From Pseudomonadota bacterium (GTDB lineage: Bacteria; Pseudomonadota; Gammaproteobacteria; SZUA-229), in assembly GCA_015222915.1 (NCBI GenBank), contig JADFWE010000337.1, positions 1 through 6,823 on the forward strand: DNA of 6,823 nucleotides. The letters are read 5' to 3'. How positions within the stretch are numbered: the stretch's first letter is position 1; each line of letters begins with the position of its first letter. This document shows positions 1-6,276 of the stretch, piece by piece. A model generated the notes under the pieces. That model had not been told where the DNA came from. It worked only from the letters and a program-made list of their open reading frames with translations, and searched no databases. The position numbers were made by a program, and so were the translations under genes.

Positions 1-585
1 GACGACGAATACGTGCGTCGCTCTCAGCAGGACGGTTACCGCTCCCGCGCAATCTACAAACTCATCGAGATCGATAAAAAAGACCGCCTGGTCAAGCCCG
101 GTATGACCATCATCGACCTGGGCGCGGCGCCCGGTGGCTGGTCTGAATACTGTGTCAAAAAACTGGGTAAAAAGGGCACCATGGTGGCATTGGATATTCT
201 GCCGATGGAACCAATCGACGATGTCACCATCATACAGGGCGATTTTCGTGAAGACGCGGTGTTCGAAGAACTGATGGCGGTGATGAAAAAATCAGGTACT
301 GATGGCTCTGACCTTGTAATCTCAGATATGGCCCCCAATATAAGCGGGGTGGAGTCTGTGGATATGCCAAGGGCGTACTACCTGTGTGATCTGGCACTGG
401 ATATGGCGCGGCAGGTTTTAAAACCCGGTGGTGGTCTGCTGGTGAAACTTTTCCAGGGGGAAGGGTTCGAAGCCTATAGCAAAGAGTTAAAGGCCAGTTT
501 TTCGAAAGTGGTGATGCGAAAACCCAAAGCGTCGCGACCGCGAAGCCGTGAGATATATGCACTGGCGACCGGTTTTAAAGGCTGA
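1..585 (+). CDS. rlmE: 23S rRNA (uridine-2'-O-)methyltransferase RlmE (FtsJ/RrmJ), 5' end cut by window edge
   Basis: RlmE methylates the 2'-O of U2552 in the 23S rRNA A-loop with S-adenosylmethionine, a late step in 50S subunit maturation in the cytoplasm. The frame is open from base 1 with no start codon. Its first residues, [21 protein letters not shown], line up with an internal N-terminal stretch of E. coli RlmE, so roughly 20 residues lie upstream and the in-frame GTG at 13 is not the start. The 194 visible residues hold the SAM motif DLGAAPGGW (39-47) and the K-D-K-E catalytic set: K20 (YKL), D109 (SDMAPN), K149 (VKLFQGEGF) and E184 (RSREIY). It ends at TGA 583-585 with no truncation at the C terminus. 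It precedes ftsH as in E. coli, where the two form an operon with heat-shock control. No heat-shock promoter is visible here. Confidence 0.97.
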   Translation, partial: DDEYVRRSQQDGYRSRAIYKLIEIDKKDRLVKPGMTIIDLGAAPGGWSEYCVKKLGKKGTMVALDILPMEPIDDVTIIQGDFREDAVFEELMAVMKKSGTDGSDLVISDMAPNISGVESVDMPRAYYLCDLALDMARQVLKPGGGLLVKLFQGEGFEAYSKELKASFSKVVMRKPKASRPRSREIYALATGFKG

Positions 586-750
586 TGGCTGTCTTTGGTC
601 GTTTCGAAAGACTTATGGGTGAATGATCAGCGATCGAAGGCCTCGGTTCTAAATGCCCCGGTTCCAAGTAGTAACTGAGGCTAAAGTGTTGTAAATTAGT
701 TATATCTATCTGTTCGTCAATTGATGACGGATTTTATCTGGAGTGATCAA
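586..750 (+). other. rlmE-ftsH intergenic leader with an imperfect stem-loop
   Basis: This 165-base gap holds no gene that I can support. Bases 639-648 pair with 673-682 as a 10-pair stem (eight Watson-Crick, two G-U) around a 24-nt loop. No T-run follows the stem, so it does not look like an intrinsic terminator, and ftsH may be read through from rlmE. The loop also contains a loose direct repeat (GGTTCTAAATG near 646 and GGTTCCAAGTA near 661). I looked for sigma70 and sigma32 promoters and found none with both boxes at proper spacing. The AT-rich run at 690-710 is the likeliest promoter area but has no good -35 box. Confidence 0.4.
740..743 (+). promoter_or_regulatory. Shine-Dalgarno GGAG that decides the ftsH start
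   Basis: GGAG ends 7 nt before TTG 751, which is ideal spacing. The alternative starts TTG 721 and ATG 724 have only pyrimidine- and AT-rich sequence upstream with no purine-rich SD. Starting at 751 gives [11 protein letters not shown], matching the usual gammaproteobacterial FtsH N terminus (E. coli MAKNLILW). The ten extra residues from 721 have no counterpart in E. coli FtsH. Confidence 0.75.
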
Positions 751-2688
751 TTGAACGATCTGGCAAAAAATTTGGTTTTATGGGCTGTTATAGCAGTTGT
801 TCTGCTGTCGGTTTTTAGTAATTTCAGTAAGCAGACAGGGGCTACGCAGGCGTTGCCGTATTCGACTTATATCGAGATGGTCAAGTCCGGCCAGGTCGCT
901 CAGGTGACGATTGAAGGCCGTGATATCAAGGGCAAGACCAGCACCGGCAGCATATTCAAAACCTACAGTCCTGAGACCAGCAATACCGCCATGGTCGGCG
1001 ATCTGCTGGATAACAAGGTGGAGATCACCGCTGCACCGCCTGAAGGTCAGTCCTTGCTGATGACCATCTTTATCTCATGGTTCCCCTTCCTGTTGCTCAT
1101 CGGTATCTGGATATTTTTCATGCGTCAGATGCAGGGTGGCGGCGGCGGTCGTGGTGCTATGTCTTTTGGTAAGAGCAAAGCCCGCATGCTGGGTGAAGAC
1201 GAGATCAAAGTTACATTTAAAGATGTCGCCGGTGCTGAAGAGGCTAAAGAAGAAGTGGCTGAGCTGGTCGACTTTCTGAAAGACCCCAGTAAGTTCCAGA
1301 AGCTGGGCGGCAAGATTCCCAGTGGTGTATTGATGGTGGGTTCGCCGGGTACCGGTAAAACACTGCTGGCAAGAGCGATTGCCGGTGAAGCCAAGGTACC
1401 GTTTTTTACCATCTCAGGCTCCGATTTTGTCGAGATGTTCGTCGGTGTCGGTGCCTCGCGTGTCCGTGACATGTTCGAGACCGCGAAGAAACACGCGCCC
1501 TGTATCATCTTTATCGACGAGATCGATGCGGTAGGCCGTCATCGCGGTGCAGGTCTTGGCGGTGGTCATGATGAGCGTGAACAGACATTGAACCAGCTGC
1601 TGGTCGAGATGGATGGTTTTGAAGGTAATGAAGGTGTTATCGTCATCGCGGCGACTAACCGCCCTGACGTGCTCGACCCTGCGCTGTTGCGCCCCGGTCG
1701 TTTTGATCGCCAGGTGGTCGTGCCGCTACCGGATATCCGTGGTCGTGAGCAGATCCTTAAGGTGCATATCCGTAAAGTGCCGGAAGCTGAAGATGTAAAA
1801 CTATCGATCATCGCTCGAGGTACACCGGGGTTCTCTGGTGCAGATCTGGCGAACCTGGTGAACGAGGCTGCATTATTTGCGGCACGTGAGAACAGTAAAG
1901 CCGTCAATATGTCTCACTTTGAGCGCGCCAAGGACAAGATCATGATGGGCGCCGAGCGCCGTACCATGGTGATGTCTGAAAAAGACAAAAAACTTACGGC
2001 TTATCATGAAGCAGGGCATGCCATCGTCGGCCGTGTTGTGCCCGAGCATGATCCTGTGTACAAGGTCAGTATCATCCCTCGTGGTCGGGCATTGGGTGTG
2101 ACCATGTTCCTGCCGGAAGAGGATCGCTACAGCCTCAGTAAGAAACATCTGGAGAGTCAGATATCCAGCCTGTTCGGCGGTCGTATCGCCGAAGAGCTGA
2201 TCTACGGCAAAGACAGTGTGACCACCGGTGCGTCGAATGATATCGAACGTGCCACAGATATCGCACGCAATATGGTGACCAAATGGGGGCTGTCTGATCG
2301 CCTCGGTCCATTGACTTATTCTGAAGATGAAGGCGAGGTGTTCCTCGGTCGTTCGGTCACACAGCATAAGAATCTGGGTGACGATACTGCTCGTATCATC
2401 GACGAAGAGATACGCACCTTGATCGACAGTAATTACGAGCGAGCTGAAGACATCCTGAAAGAGCGCATGGATATCCTGCATACGATGACGGATGCGCTGA
2501 TGAAATATGAGACCATCGATGCTAATCAGATCGATGCGCTGATGGAAGGCCGTGATGTGCCGCCGCCAAAAGACTGGGTGGATACAGATGATGACGATAC
2601 CACCAGCAATTCATCAACACCGGATGCCAGGGAAGATAAACATGCTGGCAAGGATGGCGGTATCGGCGACACTGCAGGACAGCATTAA
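751..2688 (+). CDS. ftsH: ATP-dependent zinc metalloprotease FtsH
   Basis: FtsH is a hexameric inner-membrane AAA+ protease that unfolds and degrades membrane and cytoplasmic substrates; in E. coli these include LpxC, sigma32 and orphan SecY. From TTG 751 the protein has 645 residues (E. coli 644). Order: TM1 about 7-22, a periplasmic domain about 25-95, TM2 about 102-124 (ending WIFFMRQM), a Gly-rich linker, the AAA module with Walker A GSPGTGKT (197-204), pore loop MFVGVG (229-234), Walker B IIFIDEID (252-259) and the second region of homology with RPGRFDR (about 314-320), then the M41 protease with HEAGH (419-423) and the third zinc ligand D497 in TGASND. The tail after about 610 is acidic, low complexity and poorly conserved. 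All catalytic residues are present. An ATG at 724, in the same frame, is a less likely start. It is followed by a repeat element before folP. Confidence 0.97.
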   Translation: MNDLAKNLVLWAVIAVVLLSVFSNFSKQTGATQALPYSTYIEMVKSGQVAQVTIEGRDIKGKTSTGSIFKTYSPETSNTAMVGDLLDNKVEITAAPPEGQSLLMTIFISWFPFLLLIGIWIFFMRQMQGGGGGRGAMSFGKSKARMLGEDEIKVTFKDVAGAEEAKEEVAELVDFLKDPSKFQKLGGKIPSGVLMVGSPGTGKTLLARAIAGEAKVPFFTISGSDFVEMFVGVGASRVRDMFETAKKHAPCIIFIDEIDAVGRHRGAGLGGGHDEREQTLNQLLVEMDGFEGNEGVIVIAATNRPDVLDPALLRPGRFDRQVVVPLPDIRGREQILKVHIRKVPEAEDVKLSIIARGTPGFSGADLANLVNEAALFAARENSKAVNMSHFERAKDKIMMGAERRTMVMSEKDKKLTAYHEAGHAIVGRVVPEHDPVYKVSIIPRGRALGVTMFLPEEDRYSLSKKHLESQISSLFGGRIAEELIYGKDSVTTGASNDIERATDIARNMVTKWGLSDRLGPLTYSEDEGEVFLGRSVTQHKNLGDDTARIIDEEIRTLIDSNYERAEDILKERMDILHTMTDALMKYETIDANQIDALMEGRDVPPPKDWVDTDDDDTTSNSSTPDAREDKHAGKDGGIGDTAGQH

Positions 2689-2697
2689 GCGTGTTGT

Positions 2698-2804
2698 AAG
2701 TTATAGGTTTTAAGTTATAAGTTTTTCGTGTCAGGCCTGCAATGCAGGCCTGATGTGTTTATGCCTTTTACTTACAACTTAAAATCCACAACTTATAACT
2801 TATC
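2698..2804. repeat. Composite inverted heptamer-repeat element, copy 1 (ftsH-folP gap)
   Basis: The left arm is four 7-bp units, AAGTTAT, AGGTTTT, AAGTTAT and AAGTTTT (2698-2725). The right arm is five units of the reverse type, ACTTACA, ACTTAAA, ATCCACA, ACTTATA and ACTTATC (2770-2804). Bases 2698-2722 and the reverse complement of 2770-2794 agree at 21 of 25 positions, and all four differences are transitions. Between the arms is a strong hairpin (2731-2753) whose centre reads CCTGC-AAT-GCAGG. The element fills most of the gap between the ftsH stop and the inferred folP start. An open frame through it would add 34 residues to FolP that have no counterpart in the family. It shares its skeleton with the element at 5211-5317. 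Function is unknown; a MITE-like or REP-like dispersed repeat is my inference. Confidence 0.75.
2731..2753. repeat. Perfect 11-bp hairpin at the core of repeat element 1
   Basis: TCAGGCCTGCA (2731-2741) and TGCAGGCCTGA (2743-2753) are exact reverse complements around a single A. In RNA the loop would have to open by a few pairs, leaving a stable GC-rich stem. No clean T-run follows on either strand: + continues TGTGTTTATG, and - continues CACGAAAAAC. An efficient intrinsic terminator is therefore unlikely, though a weak pause or an mRNA-stabilising stem at the ftsH 3' end is possible. Confidence 0.8.
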
Positions 2805-2829
2805 AAATACGGACCCAGGTCTCTATTAC

Positions 2830-3690
2830 GTGCAAAAGATTCTCAACAGACTACATAATCAAACCGCCAGGCACCCATGGGTGGTGATGGGTATCCTGAA
2901 TGTTACGCCTGATTCATTTTCCGATGGTGGTCAGTTCGATCGGGTGGATGCCGCTCTCGAGCAGGCTCTGCGGATGCAGCAGCAGGGCGCTGAAATCATC
3001 GATATCGGCGGTGAATCGACACGCCCCGGCGCTGTCCCGGTATCACTGGATGAAGAATTAAGTCGCGTTATCCCCGTCATTGAAAAAATCAGGCAGCATT
3101 CTGATGTTGCTATCTCCATCGATACTTCCAAATCACAGGTCATGCGGGCGGCGATAGAGGCCGGTGCTGATATGGTCAACGATGTTAATGCTCTGCTGGC
3201 AGATGGCGCGCCGGAGATCTGTGCCAGTCTCGATGTGCCGGTGTGCCTGATGCATAAGCAGGGCGAGCCGCAGACCATGCAGGACAAACCGGCGTACCGT
3301 GATGTCGTTGATGAAGTGTCCCGCTATCTTCTCCGGCGAGCTGATCGGTGTATTGAGAAAGGCGTCGCAAAAGAAAATATTATTATTGATCCTGGCTTCG
3401 GATTCGGCAAAACCCTGGAAAATAATCTATCTTTATTGAAAGAGATAAATAAATTTTGCGCACTGGAGTACCCGGTACTGGTCGGGGTCTCCAGAAAAAG
3501 CATGTTTGGCCAGTTGCTGGCCCTGGATTCGATTCCCCGGGACGTCGAAGGCCGCATGGTTGCAAGTGTGTCTGCCGTAGTGATCGCCTATCAGAAAGGT
3601 GCGCGCTTTTTCAGAGTGCATGATGTAGCAGAAACATGTGATGCGTTGAGATTATGTGAAGCTGTCGGCGCGGATGCATCCGCCCGATGA
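2830..3690 (+). CDS. folP: Dihydropteroate synthase FolP
   Basis: FolP condenses 6-hydroxymethyl-7,8-dihydropterin diphosphate with p-aminobenzoate to form dihydropteroate in folate synthesis. It is a cytoplasmic TIM-barrel enzyme and the sulfonamide target. From GTG 2830 it has 286 residues (E. coli 282). Motifs in order: MGILNVTPDSFSDGG (20-34, loop 1 and magnesium/pterin site), GGESTRPGA (60-68, loop 2), SIDTSK (96-101), NDVNA (117-121), CLMHKQG (139-145), DPGFGFGK (187-194, pterin pocket), SRKS (221-224) and RVHDV (262-266). I chose GTG 2830 because it gives the family's usual N-terminal length and has AGG at 2817-2819, 10 nt upstream. The frame is open to GTG 2728, but that part is repeat DNA. 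It lies between ftsH and glmM as in E. coli, with unusually long gaps on both sides. Confidence 0.95.
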   Translation: MQKILNRLHNQTARHPWVVMGILNVTPDSFSDGGQFDRVDAALEQALRMQQQGAEIIDIGGESTRPGAVPVSLDEELSRVIPVIEKIRQHSDVAISIDTSKSQVMRAAIEAGADMVNDVNALLADGAPEICASLDVPVCLMHKQGEPQTMQDKPAYRDVVDEVSRYLLRRADRCIEKGVAKENIIIDPGFGFGKTLENNLSLLKEINKFCALEYPVLVGVSRKSMFGQLLALDSIPRDVEGRMVASVSAVVIAYQKGARFFRVHDVAETCDALRLCEAVGADASAR

Positions 3691-3744
3691 TGGTTAAAAC
3701 GTGTCACTGCAGGTTTCGAATAAATTTGCGCTGGCAGGTTAGGT

Positions 3745-3779
3745 TTAAGGGCACAATCAATTAATAGAGGTGCCCTTAA
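3745..3779 (+). repeat. Perfect 10-bp inverted repeat upstream of glmM
   Basis: TTAAGGGCAC (3745-3754) and GTGCCCTTAA (3770-3779) are exact reverse complements around an AT-rich 15-nt loop, with a further possible G-U pair outside. A long loop and no trailing T-tract argue against an intrinsic terminator. A protein-binding dyad or an RNA stem in the glmM leader are both possible. Confidence 0.65.
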
Positions 3780-3798
3780 GAGAATTGTTTGCATTTTA

Positions 3799-3816
3799 GA
3801 TAGGCATCGGCCTATC
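3799..3816 (+). repeat. 7-bp tetraloop hairpin just upstream of the glmM ribosome-binding region
   Basis: GATAGGC (3799-3805) pairs exactly with GCCTATC (3810-3816) around ATCG. It ends 20 nt before the ATG. The only SD-like sequence is GGG at 3826-3828, 8 nt from the ATG, so the stem leaves the binding site exposed. Confidence 0.55.
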
Positions 3817-3836
3817 CGGATTATTGGGTAACTGGG

Positions 3837-5198
3837 ATGACAAAAAAATATTTTGGTACAGATGGTATTCGCGGAAAAGTAGGTACCGGGCTGATGAGTC
3901 CGGAAAAAGTACTCAAGCTCGGCTGGGCTGTCGGTCGCGTACTGGCCTCGCATGACAATGGTGATAAAGGGCGGGTGAATCGCGTTGTTATCGGTAAAGA
4001 CACCCGCATCTCAGGCTACATGTTCGAGTCTGCACTGGAAGCCGGTCTGTCGGCTGCAGGTGTGGATATCGAGCTGCTCGGCCCGATGCCGACGCCCGGT
4101 ATCGCCTATCTGACACGCACGCTGCGCGCTTCTGCGGGTATCGTTATCAGTGCCTCGCACAATCCCTATTATGATAATGGCCTTAAGTTTTTCTCACCTC
4201 AGGGTGAAAAGCTGGACGATGAGCTCGAGCATGCGATAGAGGCGATGTTCGATGCTGAGATGGAGATTGTCGATTCTTCGAAGCTGGGCAAGGCGCATCG
4301 TGTAGGTGATGCTGAGGGGCGTTATATCGAAGCATGTAAGGCTACCATCCCGATGAACATTCGCCTGAACGGCCTGAAGATCGTTCTCGACTGTTCTAAC
4401 GGCGCCACCTATGACATCGCGCCAAAAGTATTTACCGAGTTAGGTGCTGATGTCATCGCCACCGGTGACCAGCCGGATGGGCTCAACATCAATTACCAGT
4501 GCGGTTCTACCGATCCGGCGCGGCTGATCGACAGGGTCAGGGCGGAGGGGGCTGATCTGGGCATCGCTTTCGATGGCGACGGTGATCGTGTCCTGATGGT
4601 CGATGACCATGGTGAAGTGGTCGATGGTGATGCGCTTCTCTACATCATCGCGCGTTCACGTCTTCAGCAGGATGAAGATATCGGCGGTGTGGTCGGTACG
4701 CTGATGTCGAACCTGGGTATGGAGATAGCGGTAAAAGAGCTGGGTATCGGCTTCGAGCGCAGTAATGTCGGTGACCGTTATGTGCTGGAGAGGTTGTATA
4801 AGAATAACTGGAAACTCGGTGGCGAGTCTTCAGGGCACATCATCTGCCTGGATCGGACCACGACCGGTGATGGTATCGTCTCAGCGTTGCAGGTGCTGGC
4901 TTACCTGATACAGGCGGGCGTCAGTCTGCACGAGGCGAAATCAGGTATGAGCATGTTCCCGCAGCTGATGATCAATGTGCCGTTGACAGGAAGTGGCGAC
5001 CCGATGCAGTCTTCCGCAGTGCAGCAGTCCGTGGTTCAGGCTGAAGCTGTATTGAGTGGCCGCGGCCGTGTCCTGTTGCGAGCTTCCGGTACCGAGCCAT
5101 TGATCCGTGTCATGGTCGAAGGTGAGGATGAGGTGCTTGTTACGCAGCTGGCGAATGATATCGCCGCCCAGGTCACTCAAGCGGCAGAGGCCGCGTAG
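3837..5198 (+). CDS. glmM: Phosphoglucosamine mutase GlmM
   Basis: GlmM interconverts glucosamine-6-phosphate and glucosamine-1-phosphate, the step between GlmS and GlmU on the way to UDP-GlcNAc for peptidoglycan and LPS. It is a cytoplasmic four-domain alpha-D-phosphohexomutase. The 453 residues (E. coli 445) begin [13 protein letters not shown], typical of the family. The active phosphoserine is S107 in SASHNP (105-110), the magnesium loop is DGDGDR (246-251), the sugar-binding loop is GESSGH (329-334; E. coli has AENSGH), and the phosphate-binding loop is [10 protein letters not shown] (415-424). The few residues longer than E. coli include a short insertion near 38-46 ([10 protein letters not shown]). 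ATG 3837 is supported by the N-terminal match; its SD (GGG at 3826-3828) is weak. Gaps of 146 and 252 bases separate it from folP and tpiA, so it may have its own transcription signals. Confidence 0.97.
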   Translation: MTKKYFGTDGIRGKVGTGLMSPEKVLKLGWAVGRVLASHDNGDKGRVNRVVIGKDTRISGYMFESALEAGLSAAGVDIELLGPMPTPGIAYLTRTLRASAGIVISASHNPYYDNGLKFFSPQGEKLDDELEHAIEAMFDAEMEIVDSSKLGKAHRVGDAEGRYIEACKATIPMNIRLNGLKIVLDCSNGATYDIAPKVFTELGADVIATGDQPDGLNINYQCGSTDPARLIDRVRAEGADLGIAFDGDGDRVLMVDDHGEVVDGDALLYIIARSRLQQDEDIGGVVGTLMSNLGMEIAVKELGIGFERSNVGDRYVLERLYKNNWKLGGESSGHIICLDRTTTGDGIVSALQVLAYLIQAGVSLHEAKSGMSMFPQLMINVPLTGSGDPMQSSAVQQSVVQAEAVLSGRGRVLLRASGTEPLIRVMVEGEDEVLVTQLANDIAAQVTQAAEAA

Positions 5199-5210
5199 AA
5201 GCGAAGGGTT

Positions 5211-5317
5211 AAGTTGGCAGATGGCAGTTAAAAGCAAATAATTGAAAAAAGCTTTACCTGCTGTGCAGGGATTTTAAATTTTACTGCCAACTGCCAACTG
5301 CCAACTGCCAACTTTTT
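5211..5317. repeat. Composite inverted heptamer-repeat element, copy 2 (glmM-tpiA gap)
   Basis: The left arm 5212-5228 and the reverse complement of 5283-5299 agree at 16 of 17 positions. The right arm is four exact tandem copies of ACTGCCA (5283-5310) followed by ACTTTTT. Between the arms lies CCTGC-TGT-GCAGG (5257-5269) with an A-rich run before it and a T-rich run after it. Read on the minus strand, the element matches copy 1: 13 nt from arm to core in both, and 28 versus 21 nt on the far side, a difference of exactly one heptamer. The right arm has about two more units than the left. The glmM stop lies a few bases upstream, so the element forms the mRNA 3' end of glmM. Function is unknown. 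Confidence 0.75.
5257..5282 (+). terminator. Possible weak intrinsic terminator after glmM
   Basis: The stem CCTGC/GCAGG (5257-5261 with 5265-5269, 3-nt loop) is followed by GATTTTAAATTTT. The stem is short and the T-tract is offset by two bases and broken by AAA, so termination would be inefficient. It is also the core of repeat element 2, which may be its real explanation. Confidence 0.3.
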
Positions 5318-5378
5318 AATTTCTATCCCTCAATAAGCATTATTTATCCCCTTCACCCATAAATAGCCTTTATCAAGA

Positions 5379-5407
5379 TTGATTTATTGCCTGCCGGCAG
5401 GTATCCT
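5379..5407 (+). promoter_or_regulatory. Candidate sigma70 promoter for tpiA with a palindrome in its spacer
   Basis: TTGATT (5379-5384) and TATCCT (5402-5407) each match the -35 and -10 consensus at 4 of 6 bases and are 17 bp apart. Between them is a perfect 12-bp palindrome, CCTGCCGGCAGG (5390-5401), abutting the -10 box. A start near 5414 would leave a leader of about 37 nt before the tpiA ATG. The layout is that of a promoter with a repressor operator in the spacer. Matches of this quality also occur by chance. Confidence 0.35.
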
Positions 5408-5440
5408 TCATCCCCTTTAAATTCCATAGAATCGTCAGGC

Positions 5441-5444
5441 GGAG
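5441..5444 (+). promoter_or_regulatory. Shine-Dalgarno for tpiA
   Basis: AGGCGGAG ends at 5444, 6 nt before ATG 5451. It is the strongest SD in the window and favours ATG 5451 over the in-frame ATG at 5463. Confidence 0.8.
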
Positions 5445-5450
5445 AACACA

Positions 5451-6203
5451 ATGCGGCAGGTAATGGTAGCGGGTAACTGGAAGATGAACGGTTCCAGTGA
5501 ATCAATCAAAGAATTGATGGCAGGTATCAAAGCCGGAATGGACTCGGTAGCCAATGCAGAAGTCGTCGTCTGTCCTCCTGCTGTCTATATCCCTCGCGTT
5601 TCCGGTGCTGCTGACGGTACTGCGATTAAGGTCGGTTCACAGAATATCTGTGATGAAGACAAAGGTGCTTTTACCGGTGAGATCTCCGGTGACATGCTGA
5701 AAGATGTTGGTTGCGAATACGCTATCATCGGTCATTCAGAGCGTCGAGCGCTCTATGGTGAGGACGATGCGCTGGTGGCCAAACGCTTCGCGGCAGCCCG
5801 GCGTAACGGTATCAAACCTTTGTTCTGTATCGGTGAGTCACTGGAAGAGCGTGAAGCTGGTGTGACTAATGATGTGTGCGCACGTCAGATCGATGCAGTG
5901 ATAGCTCTCGAGGGCGTAGAAGCGCTAGCTGATGGCGTGATCGCCTATGAGCCGGTGTGGGCTATAGGCACAGGTAAAGTGGCCACGCCTGAGCAGGCGC
6001 AGGAAGTTCATGCCTTTATCCGTGGTAAAATCGCTGCCCTGAATGCCGAAGTGGCTGAAGGTCTGCGTATCCTTTACGGTGGCAGCATGAATCCGACTAA
6101 CGCTAAAGAGTTGATCGGCCAGCCGGATATCGACGGTGGTCTGATCGGTGGTGCGTCACTCAAGGCAGAAGATTTTCTGGCGATTTGCCAGGCTGCCAAT
6201 TAG
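5451..6203 (+). CDS. tpiA: Triosephosphate isomerase TpiA
   Basis: TpiA interconverts dihydroxyacetone phosphate and glyceraldehyde-3-phosphate in glycolysis and gluconeogenesis as a cytoplasmic TIM-barrel dimer. The 250 residues (E. coli 255) carry N9 and K11 in GNWKMN (8-13), the electrophile H95 in IIGHSERR (92-99), the catalytic base E167 in AYEPVWAIGTG (165-175, leading into flexible loop 6), and the phosphate-binding YGGSMNP (209-215) and GGLIGGASL (229-237). The protein ends CQAAN at a TAG stop that sits inside a 12-bp repeat continuing in frame for 21 more codons (see 6189-6227). It lies between glmM and secG, as in Pseudomonas; E. coli keeps tpiA elsewhere. A strong SD and a possible promoter upstream suggest it can be expressed apart from glmM. 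Confidence 0.97.
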   Translation: MRQVMVAGNWKMNGSSESIKELMAGIKAGMDSVANAEVVVCPPAVYIPRVSGAADGTAIKVGSQNICDEDKGAFTGEISGDMLKDVGCEYAIIGHSERRALYGEDDALVAKRFAAARRNGIKPLFCIGESLEEREAGVTNDVCARQIDAVIALEGVEALADGVIAYEPVWAIGTGKVATPEQAQEVHAFIRGKIAALNAEVAEGLRILYGGSMNPTNAKELIGQPDIDGGLIGGASLKAEDFLAICQAAN

Positions 6204-6227
6204 GCGGCTAACCAGGCAGCCAATCAG
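6189..6227 (+). repeat. 12-bp in-frame repeat (CAG GCN GCN AAY) spanning the tpiA stop codon
   Basis: Three consecutive 12-bp units start at 6189, 6201 and 6213: CAGGCTGCCAAT, TAGGCGGCTAAC and CAGGCAGCCAAT, followed by another CAG. In the tpiA frame they read QAAN, stop-AAN, QAAN, Q. Apart from CAG to TAG at 6201, all differences between units fall at codon third positions and are synonymous. The frame stays open to TAA 6267-6269, giving 21 codons after the TAG. Confidence 0.7.
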
Positions 6228-6276
6228 GTCACTGAGCAAGTCGCTAGAAGGCGGTTAACTAGTCACTAAGGCTTAT

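Larger units (their letters stand above)
3691..3836 (+). other. folP-glmM intergenic leader with two hairpins
   Basis: This 146-base gap has no gene. It contains a perfect 10-bp inverted repeat (3745-3754 with 3770-3779, 15-nt loop) and, nearer glmM, a perfect 7-bp stem (3799-3805 with 3810-3816, loop ATCG). Neither is followed by a T-run. In E. coli folP and glmM lie almost end to end, so a gap of this size suggests a leader. I found no promoter with two convincing boxes. Confidence 0.5.

Noticed and set aside
13..15. GTG 13 as the rlmE start
   Set aside because: Residues before it (DDEY) still match RlmE, so the gene continues upstream of the window.
632..663. A sigma32 promoter for ftsH (GATCGAA ... 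GCCCCGGTT)
   Set aside because: Both boxes match poorly and their spacing is about 17 nt, outside the usual 13-15 for this factor.
1339..1362. FtsH Walker A reading GSPGTGKT instead of GPPGTGKT as a defect
   Set aside because: The altered position is one of the free x positions in GxxxxGK[ST]; G, K and T are all present.
1873..2481. A 202-codon open frame on the minus strand inside ftsH, and similar opposite-strand frames elsewhere
   Set aside because: They lie antisense to well-conserved genes, show no recognisable domains, and no SD or promoter was evident. They are shadows of the + strand codons.
2731..2769. The core hairpin of element 1 as an intrinsic terminator
   Set aside because: The stem is strong but the following + strand sequence, TGTGTTTATGCC, is not a T-tract, and the minus strand has an A-run instead. 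It fits better as part of the repeat.
2728..2829. An N-terminal extension of FolP from GTG 2728
   Set aside because: The 34 extra codons are translated repeat element (hairpin plus heptamer arm), have no counterpart in dihydropteroate synthases, and lack an SD. GTG 2830 gives normal length.
5283..5317. The tandem repeats as a CRISPR array
   Set aside because: The units are 7 bp, directly adjacent and without spacers, and there are no cas genes.
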